NCBI GenBank assembly: GCA_016458225.1
Contig: JAEMGR010000010.1
Span: forward strand, 371,969 to 435,968
Direction: 5' to 3'
DNA from: Myxococcaceae bacterium JPH2
Lineage (GTDB): Bacteria; Myxococcota; Myxococcia; Myxococcales; Myxococcaceae
Length of the DNA: 64,000 bases
The notes beneath the pieces were generated by a model. The model did no database searches. It was given only the letters and a program-made list of their open reading frames with translations, and was not told where the DNA came from. The position numbers and the translations under genes were made by a program. Positions 1 to 9,659 of the stretch are shown in pieces (position 1 is the first letter of the stretch; each line of letters starts with the position of its first letter).

Positions 1-329
1 GCGTCCCGCGCGGGCACGGCCCCAAAGCCCTGCGTCGCGTTCGGCACGGGCGTCGCGCCCGACTGGAGCGCCGAGCCAAAAATCTGCGTGGACCGCACAC
101 CGGACGCCGGAGTCCCGAACGCCAGCGTCGAGTCCCCGACGCGCTCAACAGAACCCGGAACCGGCGTGGTCGCGCCCGCCATCGGCATCACGCCGACGAG
201 CTGAGCCCCCGGAGGCGCCGCCACGAAGACATGGCGACACTCCGTGCACTGGACCGACGTGCCCCCTGGCGGAAGGAGTCGAGGGTCCAGGACATACTGC
301 ATCGAGCACTGGGGGCAGGCGATCTCCAC
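1..329 (-). CDS. Zinc-ribbon (MJ0042-type) protein, N-terminal part, cut by left edge
   Basis: About 109 residues are visible and the C-terminus lies outside the window. The N-terminus carries CPQC at residues 5-8 and CTEC about 25 residues later. This four-cysteine ribbon matches the zinc_ribbon_4/5 (MJ0042) family, which often opens myxobacterial regulatory or motility proteins. After the ribbon the sequence is low-complexity (Pro/Ala/Thr/Ser), probably a linker to an unseen domain. The GTG start at 329 was chosen because it lies 9 bases after the stop of the upstream comEA-like gene and precedes the ribbon directly. It seems to be the third gene of an aspartokinase-led run. The ribbon is clear; the function cannot be told from this part. 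Confidence 0.7.
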   Translation of the reverse strand, partial: MEIACPQCSMQYVLDPRLLPPGGTSVQCTECRHVFVAAPPGAQLVGVMPMAGATTPVPGSVERVGDSTLAFGTPASGVRSTQIFGSALQSGATPVPNATQGFGAVPARD

Positions 330-338
330 GATGTGTGC

Positions 339-755
339 TTACCACACGGCCTCATCGACCGCCGACGGCCCCAGGTCCGTGACCGCACGCAGGGTCTCCA
401 ACCGAGCCGGACCCACGCCCGCCACCGCGTCCACCTGCGTCCAGTCCGTGAACCCACCCCGCGCGGCTCGTGCCTCCACGAGACTCCGAGCCAGCCGCGA
501 CCCCACGCCTGGGAGTCGCGCCAGCTCCGACTCCAGCGCGCGGTTGAGATCCAACTTCCGCCCGAGCGCGAGCGCCTGACCTCCCGTGGGCACCTCGCCC
601 GGGCCGCACGTCGCCACGCCGTCGGACGTCAGCCGCACGTCCGCTGACGCACACTCCAACGACGTGGCCTGTGACGGCCACGTCCAGCGAGCCACCCACC
701 CCACTCCCACCAACCCCGATGCGACGACCGCGAGCGCGGCGGTGCGGCTCGCCAC
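339..755 (-). CDS. ComEA-like helix-hairpin-helix DNA-binding protein, membrane-anchored
   Basis: 138 residues. A hydrophobic stretch at about residues 5-22 looks like a signal anchor. The C-terminal half carries two helix-hairpin-helix hairpins, LPGVG at 81-85 and VAGVG at 111-115, in the arrangement of ComEA. ComEA binds double-stranded DNA without sequence specificity during natural transformation, and the same fold occurs in small proteins of unknown role. The region between anchor and hairpins (about 23-60) has two cysteines (C35, C50) and may be a short extracytoplasmic linker. The start is GTG, three bases after the aspartokinase stop, so translation is probably coupled. No other competence gene is nearby, so a role in DNA uptake is only a possibility. 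Confidence 0.75.
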   Translation of the reverse strand: MASRTAALAVVASGLVGVGWVARWTWPSQATSLECASADVRLTSDGVATCGPGEVPTGGQALALGRKLDLNRALESELARLPGVGSRLARSLVEARAARGGFTDWTQVDAVAGVGPARLETLRAVTDLGPSAVDEAVW

Positions 756-758
756 CCG

Positions 759-2030
759 TCAGGCCTTCTCGCCCTTCAGGGCCGTGGCCTCGGAGACCGT
801 CGACTCCGAACCCGAGACCGCGTCCAACCCGAAGGCCGTGTGCAGCGCACGCACCGCCAGCTCCGTGTACTTGGCGTGCACCACGCACGAGACCTTGATC
901 TCCGACGTGGAGATCATCTGGATGTTGATGCCCTCCTTCGAGAGGATCTGGAACATCCGCGCCGCCACGCCGGAGTGGTTGCGCATCCCCACGCCCACGA
1001 TGGACACCTTGGCGATCTGGTCGTCCACCGCGACGCCCTCCGCCTTGATGCTCTTGGCGACCTTCTTCACCAGCTCCGACGCCTTGACGAAGTCCGCCTT
1101 GCCCACCGTGAAGCTCAGGTCGGTGCGGCCATCCTTCGACGCGTTCTGGACGATGAGGTCCACCACGATGGTCTTGTCATCGAGCGCGCCAAAGAGCTTC
1201 GCCGCCACCCCCGGCGTATCCGGCACGCCCCAGACGGTGATCTTCGCCTCGTTCTTGTCATAGGCGATGCCGCTGACCAGCACCTCCTCCATGGACTTGT
1301 CCTCCTCGCACACGAGCGTGCCCGGGTCCTGGGTGAAGGACGACTTCACCCAGAGCGGGACCTTGTACTTCATCGCGAATTCCACCGAACGGATCTGCAA
1401 CACCTTCGCGCCCACGCTCGCCAGCTCCAACATCTCCTCGTAGGAGATGCGATCCAGCTTGCGCGCGGCGGGCACCACGTTGGGGTCCGTGGTGTAGACG
1501 CCATCGACGTCCGTATAGATTTCACACGCGTCGGCCTTGAGCGCGGCCGCCAGCGCCACCGCCGTCGTGTCCGAGCCACCGCGCCCCAGCGTGGTGATGT
1601 TCCCCGCCTCGTCCACGCCCTGGAAGCCCGCCACCACCACGATCTGTTTCTTCTTCAGCGCCGCGTGGATGCGCTCGCCGTCGATGCTCTTGATGCGGGC
1701 CTTCGCGTGCGTGCTGTCCGTGAGGATGCGCACCTGGTGGCCCATGAAGCTCATGGCCTTGCCGCGCTGCGCATGGATGGCCATCGCCACGAGGCCGATG
1801 GACACCTGCTCGCCCGTGGCCACCACCACGTCCTGCTCGCGCTCACTCGGACGGTCGGTGATCTGCGCCACGAGTTTGAGCAGGCGGTTCGTCTCTCCGG
1901 ACATCGCGGACACGACCACCACCACGTCATGACCGGCTTTCTGCGCCGCGATGCAGCGACGCGCCACGTTCTTCATCCGCTCGGTGTCACCGACCGAGGT
2001 GCCGCCATACTTTTGGACGATGAGGGCCAC
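759..2030 (-). CDS. lysC: Aspartate kinase
   Basis: 423 residues. It phosphorylates aspartate, the first step toward lysine, methionine, threonine and diaminopimelate. The N-terminus has the family signature KYGGTSVG near residues 7-14, followed by an amino-acid kinase domain to about residue 240. Two ACT-type regulatory repeats follow (about 265-420), the usual architecture for feedback-controlled monofunctional aspartokinases. The open frame runs further upstream, but GTG at 2030 is preferred: GGAGG lies a suitable distance upstream and the protein then begins right before the kinase motif. Threonine synthase at 11998 belongs to the same pathway. The gene is divergent from hutH across a 139-bp region that must hold both promoters. 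Confidence 0.95.
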   Translation of the reverse strand: MALIVQKYGGTSVGDTERMKNVARRCIAAQKAGHDVVVVVSAMSGETNRLLKLVAQITDRPSEREQDVVVATGEQVSIGLVAMAIHAQRGKAMSFMGHQVRILTDSTHAKARIKSIDGERIHAALKKKQIVVVAGFQGVDEAGNITTLGRGGSDTTAVALAAALKADACEIYTDVDGVYTTDPNVVPAARKLDRISYEEMLELASVGAKVLQIRSVEFAMKYKVPLWVKSSFTQDPGTLVCEEDKSMEEVLVSGIAYDKNEAKITVWGVPDTPGVAAKLFGALDDKTIVVDLIVQNASKDGRTDLSFTVGKADFVKASELVKKVAKSIKAEGVAVDDQIAKVSIVGVGMRNHSGVAARMFQILSKEGINIQMISTSEIKVSCVVHAKYTELAVRALHTAFGLDAVSGSESTVSEATALKGEKA

Positions 2031-2169
2031 GGTGCCTCTTTCCTCCCTGGACAGACCGGCGGGACGGTAGAAGGGGTTGGCTTCGGGTGTAAAGCGCCCG
2101 CTGCCCTCCCCGCGCGTTTGAGCTAGCGTTCGCGCCCTTTCGCACACTGCAATCCTGGAGCACCCCGAT

Positions 2170-3696
2170 ATGTCCCGCCCCCGCGTCCTTGTCGATGGCG
2201 ACACCCTGAAGCTGGAAGAGATCCTCCAGGTGGCCCGCAACGAAGCGACGGTCGAGCTGGCCCCCGAGGCCGCCGCCCGCGTGGCCGCCTCCCGTGCCCT
2301 CGTGGACCGCGTCGCCGCCGGCGACACCCCGTCCTACGGCATCAACACCGGCTTTGGCACCCTCGCCGAGGTCCGCATCGACAAGAAGGATCTGCGCGAC
2401 CTTCAGCGCAACCTCATCCTGTCGCACGCGTGCGGCGTGGGCACCCCGCTGCCCATCCCCGAGGCCCGCGCCCTGTTGCTGCTTCGTTGCAATGTGCTCG
2501 CGAAGGGCTACTCGGGCATCCGCCCCGAGACGCTCGGGCTGGCGCTGGAGATGCTCAACCGCGACGTGGTGCCGGTGGTGCCCGAGCGCGGCAGCGTGGG
2601 CGCGTCCGGAGACCTCGCGCCCCTGGCGCACCTGGCGCTCGTCTTCATCGGCGAGGGCGAGGCGTACTTCCAGGGCCAGCGGCTGCCCGCGACCCAGGCG
2701 CTGAGCCGCGCGGGCCTCAAGCCCGTCATCCTGGAGGCGAAGGAAGGCCTCGCGCTCGTCAACGGCACCCAGGCCATGTGCGCGGTGGGCACGCTGCTCC
2801 AGCTCCGCGCCGAGAGCCTCTCGCAGCTCGCGGACGTGGCCGGCGCCATGACGCTGGAGGCGCTGCTGGGCAGCCACAAGCCCTTCATCCCCGAGATCCA
2901 TCTGGTGCGCGCGCACCCGGGCCAGCAGGCCTGCGCCGCGCACCTGCGCCGCATCCTCCAGGGCAGCGAGCTGGTAGAGACGCACGTCAACTGCAGCAAG
3001 GTGCAGGACCCCTACTCGCTGCGCTGCATGCCCCAGGTGCACGGCGCCGCGCGCGATGGCCTGTCCTTCTCCCGCCGCGTGCTGGAGGTGGAGGTCAACA
3101 GCGCCACCGACAACCCGCTCGTGTTCACCGAGTCGGAGAAGATCGTCTCCGGCGGCAACTTCCACGGCCAGCCCATCTCGCTCGCGCTGGACGTGGTGGC
3201 CATGGCGCTCACCCAGCTCTCCTCCATCAGCGAGCGGCGCGTGGAGCAGCTGGTGAACCCGTCGCTGTCGGGCCTGCCCGCGTTCCTCGCGAAGAACTCC
3301 GGCCTCAACTCGGGCTTCATGATCGCCCAGGTGACGAGCGCGGCGCTGGTGGCCGAGTCGCGCGTGCTCAGCCATCCCGCCTCGGTGGACTCCATCCCGT
3401 CGTCCGCGGGCCGCGAGGACCACGTGTCCATGGGCATGACGGCGGCGCTCAAGGGACGTCAGGTCTCCGAGTTCACGCGTTCGTGCATTGCCATCGAGAC
3501 GCTGGTGGCGGCGCAGGCGCTGGACTTCCGCCTGCCGGTGAAGCCGGGCAAGGGCGCGCTCGCCGCGTACGAGCTGGTGCGCAGCAAGGTGCCGCACATG
3601 GACCGCGACCGCGAGCTGCACAAGGACATCGAGGCCGTCACCGCCCTGATCGACTCGGGCGAGCTGCTGGCCGCCGTCCGCTCCGCCACGGCGTGA
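2170..3696 (+). CDS. hutH: Histidine ammonia-lyase
   Basis: 508 residues, normal family length. It removes ammonia from histidine to give urocanate, the first step of histidine degradation. The Ala-Ser-Gly triad that cyclises to the MIO electrophile is at 145-147 within [14 protein letters not shown]. Other conserved stretches include YGINTGFG near 56-63 and the NFHGQP region near 330. ATG at 2170 has GGAG about nine bases upstream. None of the other hut genes (hutU, hutI, hutG) is in this window. A hairpin at 3702-3738 follows the stop. Aromatic amino acid ammonia-lyases share the motif, but the full-length similarity fits HutH best. Confidence 0.95.
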   Translation: MSRPRVLVDGDTLKLEEILQVARNEATVELAPEAAARVAASRALVDRVAAGDTPSYGINTGFGTLAEVRIDKKDLRDLQRNLILSHACGVGTPLPIPEARALLLLRCNVLAKGYSGIRPETLGLALEMLNRDVVPVVPERGSVGASGDLAPLAHLALVFIGEGEAYFQGQRLPATQALSRAGLKPVILEAKEGLALVNGTQAMCAVGTLLQLRAESLSQLADVAGAMTLEALLGSHKPFIPEIHLVRAHPGQQACAAHLRRILQGSELVETHVNCSKVQDPYSLRCMPQVHGAARDGLSFSRRVLEVEVNSATDNPLVFTESEKIVSGGNFHGQPISLALDVVAMALTQLSSISERRVEQLVNPSLSGLPAFLAKNSGLNSGFMIAQVTSAALVAESRVLSHPASVDSIPSSAGREDHVSMGMTAALKGRQVSEFTRSCIAIETLVAAQALDFRLPVKPGKGALAAYELVRSKVPHMDRDRELHKDIEAVTALIDSGELLAAVRSATA

Positions 3697-3701
3697 GCCC
3701 A

Positions 3702-3738
3702 AGGGTGCCCGCGCGCCTCCTGGGCGGGCAGGCACCCT
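3702..3738 (+). terminator. Hairpin downstream of hutH, possible terminator
   Basis: AGGGTGCC at 3702-3709 pairs perfectly with GGCACCCT at 3731-3738, 6 bases after the hutH stop. An inner CCCGC/GCGGG could extend the structure in an alternative fold. There is no run of T after it, so intrinsic termination would be weak. The hairpin lies about 100 bases before the TPR gene. Confidence 0.4.
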
Positions 3739-3841
3739 GAATCCCCAAGGAAGTCGGGAAGTTGAGAGACCGGCCGAGCGCGTGTTACGACCCTCGGCCA
3801 GTCCCCCTCAAGCTTTCTTCCGTCTCTGGAGCCCGCTTCCC

Positions 3842-6800
3842 ATGAGCGAGAACAACGACGTCACGCGGCCCGCCCCTGCCGCGCCGCAGCGGCCCGAGTC
3901 TGTCCGGCCCGCCAGCGCGACCGAGGCGCTCGCCCAGGCGGTGACGACCCTTCCCGCGGCCACGCCCGCCAGCGTCGAGGACGACGCCCGGGAGCGCATC
4001 GCGTCGCTGGAGCGCGAGGCCAAGGCGGTCGCCTCGACGGATCCGCAGACCGCGTCGCTCCTCTTCCACGAGGTGGGCCTGCTCTGGGAAGAGCCGCTGA
4101 AGAACCCGCGCAACGCGGCGGTGGCCTTCCAGAACGCCTACAAGATGGCGCCCCGGTTCCTGGCCAACATCCGGGCCGCGCGCCGCCTCTTCGCGGACGT
4201 GGGCAACTGGCAGATGGTGGTGCAGCTCCTCGACGCGGAACTCATCGCCAGCGATGACGCCCGCCATCAAGCCGCGCTCCTCTACGAGAAGGGCGTCATC
4301 CAGGAGGAGCGCCTGTCGCGCGAGGCCGACGCGGCCGAGTCGCTGCGCCAGTGCCTGGAGCGCCGGCCCACGGACCTGGGCATCCTCACGCAGCTCGAGT
4401 CCGTCTATGCGTCGCGCAACGACGCCGCCGCGCTGGTGGAGGTGTACCGGCTGCTGGCCTCGGCCGTGGTGCCGCCGTCGCTGCGCGCGCACTACCTGAC
4501 GGCCGCGGGCCTGGTGATGGAGGAGCGCCTCAAGCAGCGCGAGGGCGCGGCCGCCCTCTTCCGCGAGGCGTTCGCGTTGGACCGCTCGGACGCGCTGCTG
4601 CTCGCCGCCGTCAAGCGTCTGGCCGAGCGCGAGGGGCGCACCGACGAGCTGCTCGCCGCGCTCGTGGCCGAGGCCGAGTCGCTGGGCACGCAGGCGGCTC
4701 CCGCGTACCTGCAGATCGCCAAGGTGTATGACCGCCTGGACCGCAAGGATGACGCCCTGGCGGCGCTCCTGGCCGCGCGGCGCGTGGGGCCCAACGAGCC
4801 GCTGGTGCTCAGCGCCCTGGCCGGCATCTACGAGACGCAGGGCCGCTTCGAGGAGCTGTCCGACGTGCTGCTCGCGTGGGTCGGATCCATCAGCGACGAG
4901 AGCGAGCTGGTCGCCATCAACCTGCGGCTCGCCGCGCTCTACGAGGACGACCTCAAGCGCGAGCAGGACGCGGCGGCGCGCTATCAGGCCATCGTCGCGC
5001 GCATCCCCGGCCACGCCGCGGCGCTCGCGGGCCTGGGCAAGCTGTACTACCGCATGCAGAACTGGGAGGGCCTCGTCGGCGTGTTCGACGCCGAGGTCAC
5101 CGCCGCCGAGGACGCCAAAGGCAAGGCCGCGCGCATGTACAAGGCCGCGGAGATCCTCGAGGAGCGCCTGGGCCGGCAGGAGGACGCCATCGCCCGCTAC
5201 AACGCGTGCCTCCAGTTGCAGCCCGGCTACCTCCCCGCGCAGAAGGCCCTCACCCGCCTCTACGAGCGCCAGGGTCGCTTCGCCGAGCTGGTCTCGATGT
5301 ACGAGCAGGACCTGCTCCAGACGAGCGATCGGGATCAGCTCATCACCACGCTCAACAAGATGGCGGTCATCTATGAGGACCGCCTGGGCGACCTGGACCA
5401 CGCCATCGAGTGCATGAAGCGCATCCTCGATCTCGCGTCGGATCACCTGCCCACCATCCGCAACCTCGCGCGCCTGCATGAGCGGGCGGGGCGCTACCGC
5501 GAGCTGCTGGAGACGCACGACCTGGAGGCGTCGCTGGCGGGCGACACCAAGCAGGTGCTGTCGCTGCTGCACCGCAACGCGGAGATCCTCGACGAGAACC
5601 TGAAGGACCGCGGCGGCGCCATCGTCGCGTACGAGCGCGTGCTCGCGCTGTCCCCCTCGTACCTGCCCGCGCTCAAGGCCCTGGGCCGGCTGTACGCGCA
5701 GGACACCCGGTGGGAGAAGCTCATCGACATGTACCGGGCGGAGTCGGAGATCTCTCCGTCCACCGAGCAGGCCGCCGCGCTCATCTACAAGATTGGTGAG
5801 CTGTACGAGCACCGGCTGAAGCAGGAGAACGAGGCCATCGCCTCGTACCAGGAGGCGCTGATGCTGGCGCCGAGCTACTTCCCGGCCCTGCGTGCGCTCG
5901 CGCGCATCTACCGGACGCATGGCGCCTGGGAGAGCCTGGTGGAAGTGCTGCGCGCCGAGGCCGCCAACCGCACGGATCCGTCCGAGCGCGCCAACGCCCT
6001 CTTCCAGGCCGCCGCCATCTGGGAGGATCAGCTCGCGCGGCCGGAGCTGGCCATCGAGGGCTACCAGGAAGTGCTGCGCCTGACGCCCGGACACGCAGCC
6101 ACGCTGCGCGCGCTGGAGCGCTTGTATGTGGCCCAGGACAACACCAAGGAGCTGGTCGCCGTGTTGGATCGCGCGACCCAGGTGGGCCAGACGCCGGCGG
6201 CCAAGGTGACGGCCTACCTGAAGCTGGCGCGGCTCTACCTGGATCGCTTCCAGGAGCCCGCACGCGCCGCGCAGTGCTGCGAGGCTGTGCTGAACCTGGA
6301 TCCGGGCAACCTGACGGGCCTGACGATGTTGGAGCGCATTCGCGCCTCGGACCGTCCGCGCCGCGCCGAGCTGCGGGGCCGCATCGCCGAGCGCGTCACC
6401 GACCCGCGCCTGTCCCACGCGCTGCGCCTCCTGGCCGCCGCGGACACCGACAAGGGCCCCACCGAGCGCACCGCCGAGGTGTATCAGCGCGCCTTCGACG
6501 CGGACCCCACGGACGCGCGCCTCGCCTTCGCGCTGGAGCGCGCCCTGCGACAAGCCGGCGACGCGGCGGGCCTGTCGCGCCTGTTCGCCATGCGGCTCGC
6601 CGTCACCACCGAGCCCACCGAGGCGCTGGAGCTGCTGCTGCGCGCCGCGGAGCTGGCGGAGGGCAAGCTCAACGACATCGCCCAGGCCTCCGCGCTCTAC
6701 CGTCAGGCCCTGGAGCTGCAGCCGCAGTGTCTGCCCGCGCTGCAGGGTGCACGGCGCGCGGCCCTGCGTCGCAATGACTTCGCGACCGCCCGCGCGGCCC

Positions 6801-8905
6801 TGGAGGCCGAGGCTCGCGCCAGCCGCGACCCCAAGAGCGCCATCGAGGCGTTCGTCGCCGCGGCGAAGCTGTCCGCCACCAAGCTGAATGACACCGACAC
6901 CGCCGCGGCGCTGTACCGGCAGGCCCTGGAGCGCGATGCCCTGCACCCGGGTGCGGCGGCGGGCCTGGAGGAGCTGCTCGCGCAGCGCGGCGGCTCGTCC
7001 GACCTGGCGGCCCTGCATGAGCGGCGCGCCGAGGCACGGCTGGCCCAGCGCGACAACGAGGCGGCCGCGGCGGCCTTCGTCACGGCGGCGCGGCTGCACA
7101 ACGTGGCGCTGGGAGATCGCTCGCGCTCGCTGGCGCTGCTGGAGCGCGCGCTGATCGCCAAGCCGGGCTACCCCGACGCGCTCGAGACGCGCGGGACCTT
7201 GCTGCTCGAGGCGCACCAGTACGCCGAGGCGGCGGTGATGCTCAGCCAGCGCGTGCAGCAGGGCGGGGATCCGCGCCTGCTCGCGCAGCACCACCTCACG
7301 CTGGGCGCGCTGTACCAGACGCACCTGGGGGATCCAGGCCGCGCGGCGGCGCACCTGCAGACGGCGCTGGGCACCCTGCCCCGTCACCCGGAGGCGCTGG
7401 AGCGACTCGCGACGGTCTACGCGCAGGGCCGCAACTACTCGGGCGCGGTGGACTGCCTGCGCAAGCTCCTGGAGCAGGACCTGCCGGCGGACGGACGCGC
7501 GCGCTTCACCATCGAGCTGGCGCGCATCCATGACGAAGGGCTGGGCGACGCGACGACGGCCACGCTCCTGTACCGCAAGGCGCTGGAGCTGACCCCGGGC
7601 GACGCGTCCCTGGTGGACAAGCTCGCCGTCCTCTACGAGCGGGCCCGCAACCTGCCGGAGCTGGCGCAGGTCCTCGAGGCGCAGGCGCAGCTCGCGGCGT
7701 CCACGGACCTCAAGCGGGCGCTCGTGTTGCGCGCTCGGGTGGCGGACCTGTACGCCGGGCCGCTGCAAGAGCCCGCGCGGGCCACGACGCTGTACCGGCA
7801 GGTGGTGGAGCTGGAGCCCACCAACCTCGCGGCGCGCACGGCCCTCGCGGACCTGTACGCCCGCGACACCACCAGCATCCCGCTGGCCATCGAGGAGCAC
7901 CGGCAGATCCTCCGGCAGGACCCCGTCCGGCTGGACAGCCTGCACGCGCTCTTCCGACTGTGGGAGGGCCTCAAGCAGCACGACAAGGCCTTCTGCGTCT
8001 CCGCCGTCCTGCAGTTCCTGCGCGGGGCCAACGAAGTGGAGATGGCCTTCTATGCCGAGGGCCGCAGCCGCCTGCCGCAAGAGGCGCGCGACCAGCTCAC
8101 CGAGTCGGACGTGGACACCGGCCTCATGCACCCCGCCGCGCGCGGTCCGCTGGTGGAGGTGCTCCGCGCGATGGGCGACCAGCTCAGCAAGGTGTATCCG
8201 CCGCAGTTCGAGATGCTCGGGGTCAACCCCAAGACGGACAAGCTGAAGGCGGACTCCGCGGTGGTGAAGGCCATCCGCGCGGTGGCGCAGGTGTTCGGCG
8301 TGGAGGAGTTCGAGGTGTACCAGGCCCGGCGCGGACTCATGCAGCCGGAGACGACCGAGCCCCTGTCCATCTGCGTGGGCCAGGACGTGGTGCGCCGCTT
8401 CAACGCGCGCGAGCAGAAGTTCCTCATCGGCAAGGCCGTGCTGGGCCTGATGAACAAGACCGCGGTGCTCACCAAGCTGTCCCAGGGCGAGACGGCGGAC
8501 CTGTTCGGCAGCGCCATCCGCGTGCACGCGCCGCAGTTCAGCGCGCTCGGTCGCAAGAACGACGAACTGGTGAAGCAGCTGCGCAAGGCCTTCTCGCGCA
8601 AGGCGATCAAGGCGCTGGAGGGACCCGCGCAGTCACTGGGTGATGCCCCGCGCGTCGACCTGCGCCCCGTGGTGGACGCGCTCGGATTCTCCGCGGACCG
8701 CGCGGGACTCCTGATGTGCGGCGATGCCTCGGTCGCGCTCACGCTGGTGCTGCGCGAGGACCCCAACTTCGCCGGAACGCGCCAGGACTCCACCGAGCCG
8801 CTGATCCAGGCCGTGCGCGAGCGCGAGGACCTGCGCACGCTGCTTGGCTGGGTGCTGACCGATGACTTCTTCCGGCTGCGCCAGCGGCTGGGCCTGGGCC
8901 TGTAG
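3842..8905 (+). CDS. Giant tetratricopeptide-repeat protein
   Basis: About 1687 residues from ATG 3842, which has GGAG about 12 bases upstream. The frame also opens at GTG 3782, so a start 20 residues earlier is possible. The N-terminal 60 residues are Pro/Ala/Thr-rich without a signal peptide. From about residue 60 to 1390 the protein is a solenoid of TPR-like helices. Its clearest unit is about 72 residues (two TPRs), with recurring P-x-Y-x-P-A-L-x-A-L-x-R-L-Y and W-E-x-L elements. The last 300 residues or so are not TPR. They form a separate domain with no HExxH, although the stretch around REQKFLIGKA loosely recalls degenerate peptidase-like domains. It is probably a cytoplasmic scaffold. 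No partner can be named. Confidence 0.85.
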   Translation: MSENNDVTRPAPAAPQRPESVRPASATEALAQAVTTLPAATPASVEDDARERIASLEREAKAVASTDPQTASLLFHEVGLLWEEPLKNPRNAAVAFQNAYKMAPRFLANIRAARRLFADVGNWQMVVQLLDAELIASDDARHQAALLYEKGVIQEERLSREADAAESLRQCLERRPTDLGILTQLESVYASRNDAAALVEVYRLLASAVVPPSLRAHYLTAAGLVMEERLKQREGAAALFREAFALDRSDALLLAAVKRLAEREGRTDELLAALVAEAESLGTQAAPAYLQIAKVYDRLDRKDDALAALLAARRVGPNEPLVLSALAGIYETQGRFEELSDVLLAWVGSISDESELVAINLRLAALYEDDLKREQDAAARYQAIVARIPGHAAALAGLGKLYYRMQNWEGLVGVFDAEVTAAEDAKGKAARMYKAAEILEERLGRQEDAIARYNACLQLQPGYLPAQKALTRLYERQGRFAELVSMYEQDLLQTSDRDQLITTLNKMAVIYEDRLGDLDHAIECMKRILDLASDHLPTIRNLARLHERAGRYRELLETHDLEASLAGDTKQVLSLLHRNAEILDENLKDRGGAIVAYERVLALSPSYLPALKALGRLYAQDTRWEKLIDMYRAESEISPSTEQAAALIYKIGELYEHRLKQENEAIASYQEALMLAPSYFPALRALARIYRTHGAWESLVEVLRAEAANRTDPSERANALFQAAAIWEDQLARPELAIEGYQEVLRLTPGHAATLRALERLYVAQDNTKELVAVLDRATQVGQTPAAKVTAYLKLARLYLDRFQEPARAAQCCEAVLNLDPGNLTGLTMLERIRASDRPRRAELRGRIAERVTDPRLSHALRLLAAADTDKGPTERTAEVYQRAFDADPTDARLAFALERALRQAGDAAGLSRLFAMRLAVTTEPTEALELLLRAAELAEGKLNDIAQASALYRQALELQPQCLPALQGARRAALRRNDFATARAALEAEARASRDPKSAIEAFVAAAKLSATKLNDTDTAAALYRQALERDALHPGAAAGLEELLAQRGGSSDLAALHERRAEARLAQRDNEAAAAAFVTAARLHNVALGDRSRSLALLERALIAKPGYPDALETRGTLLLEAHQYAEAAVMLSQRVQQGGDPRLLAQHHLTLGALYQTHLGDPGRAAAHLQTALGTLPRHPEALERLATVYAQGRNYSGAVDCLRKLLEQDLPADGRARFTIELARIHDEGLGDATTATLLYRKALELTPGDASLVDKLAVLYERARNLPELAQVLEAQAQLAASTDLKRALVLRARVADLYAGPLQEPARATTLYRQVVELEPTNLAARTALADLYARDTTSIPLAIEEHRQILRQDPVRLDSLHALFRLWEGLKQHDKAFCVSAVLQFLRGANEVEMAFYAEGRSRLPQEARDQLTESDVDTGLMHPAARGPLVEVLRAMGDQLSKVYPPQFEMLGVNPKTDKLKADSAVVKAIRAVAQVFGVEEFEVYQARRGLMQPETTEPLSICVGQDVVRRFNAREQKFLIGKAVLGLMNKTAVLTKLSQGETADLFGSAIRVHAPQFSALGRKNDELVKQLRKAFSRKAIKALEGPAQSLGDAPRVDLRPVVDALGFSADRAGLLMCGDASVALTLVLREDPNFAGTRQDSTEPLIQAVREREDLRTLLGWVLTDDFFRLRQRLGLGL

Positions 8906-8908
8906 GCC

Positions 8909-9646
8909 CTACTCCCGCCGCACCACGGCGTGGGCCGGAAGGCCCCGCACCAACCGCCCCACGGCATCCTCGACGTGGGCGCGGTCGGTGGCCTCCACGG
9001 TGATCTTCACCCGGTAGTCCAGCCCCTGGTCGAACACCGGATACGAGCCCAGCGCCACGTGCGGCATGTCGAGCGCCACGCGGTCCAGCACCCCCGCCAG
9101 CTCGCTCTCGCCCAGGCGCAGGAAGAGGTTCACCAGGTGCACGGGCGTGCCGCGCAGGCGCGACAGCACCGTCTCCACCTGCATCTTGAAGAGCTGCGGC
9201 ACCCCGGGCAGCAGGTACACGTCATCCACGGACATGACGGGGAACCACGTGCCCTCTTGCGGCAGGAGCACCGTGCCCTCGGGCGCATCCGCGAGCCGCA
9301 TGCCCTCGGGCGTCACCTTCCCGTTGGGCGCCCACTGGTGAAGCAGCTCCACCATCTCCGGCAGGCGCACGACGGGGCGGCCCATGGCGAGCGCCACCGC
9401 GCGCACCGTCACGTCATCGTGCGTGGGGCCGATGCCGCCGCTGGTGAAGACGTAGCGGGAGCGCAGGCGCGCGCGAGACACGGCGTCGACGATGGCGTCC
9501 ACCTCGTCGAGGACGATCTCCACCGAGCGCAACGGAATCCCCACCTCCCGCAGCCTGCGGATGAGGAGGGGCCCGTTCTCGTCCTTCACCTTCGCGGTGA
9601 GGACCTCGTTGCCGATGATGACCGCTGATGCGCCGGTGCGCTCCAT
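8909..9646 (-). CDS. CinA/MoeA-like molybdopterin-binding domain protein
   Basis: 245 residues. It matches the N-terminal domain shared by CinA, MogA and MoeA (MoCF_biosynth). The nucleotide/pterin-binding loop TSGGIGPTHDD is at 68-78 and the opening motif IIGNEVL at 10-16. The C-terminal nicotinamide mononucleotide deamidase domain of full CinA is absent, so this is the short COG1058-type version, for which pyrophosphatase activity on nucleotide sugars or FAD has been reported in relatives. It lies 13 bases after thymidylate kinase in the same direction, so it is probably cotranscribed. It ends 3 bases from the stop of the convergent TPR gene. The substrate is not evident. Confidence 0.85.
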   Translation of the reverse strand: MERTGASAVIIGNEVLTAKVKDENGPLLIRRLREVGIPLRSVEIVLDEVDAIVDAVSRARLRSRYVFTSGGIGPTHDDVTVRAVALAMGRPVVRLPEMVELLHQWAPNGKVTPEGMRLADAPEGTVLLPQEGTWFPVMSVDDVYLLPGVPQLFKMQVETVLSRLRGTPVHLVNLFLRLGESELAGVLDRVALDMPHVALGSYPVFDQGLDYRVKITVEATDRAHVEDAVGRLVRGLPAHAVVRRE

Positions 9647-9659
9647 GAGGCCCCGGACT

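Noticed and set aside
2031-2169. A sigma-70 promoter for hutH (TTGAGC near 2117)
   Set aside because: No credible -10 element at the right spacing.
3785-8527. A 1580-codon open frame antisense to the TPR giant
   Set aside because: In GC-rich DNA the complement of a real gene is often open. The translation is His/Arg/Gly-rich without domains, and the opposite frame encodes an ordered TPR protein.
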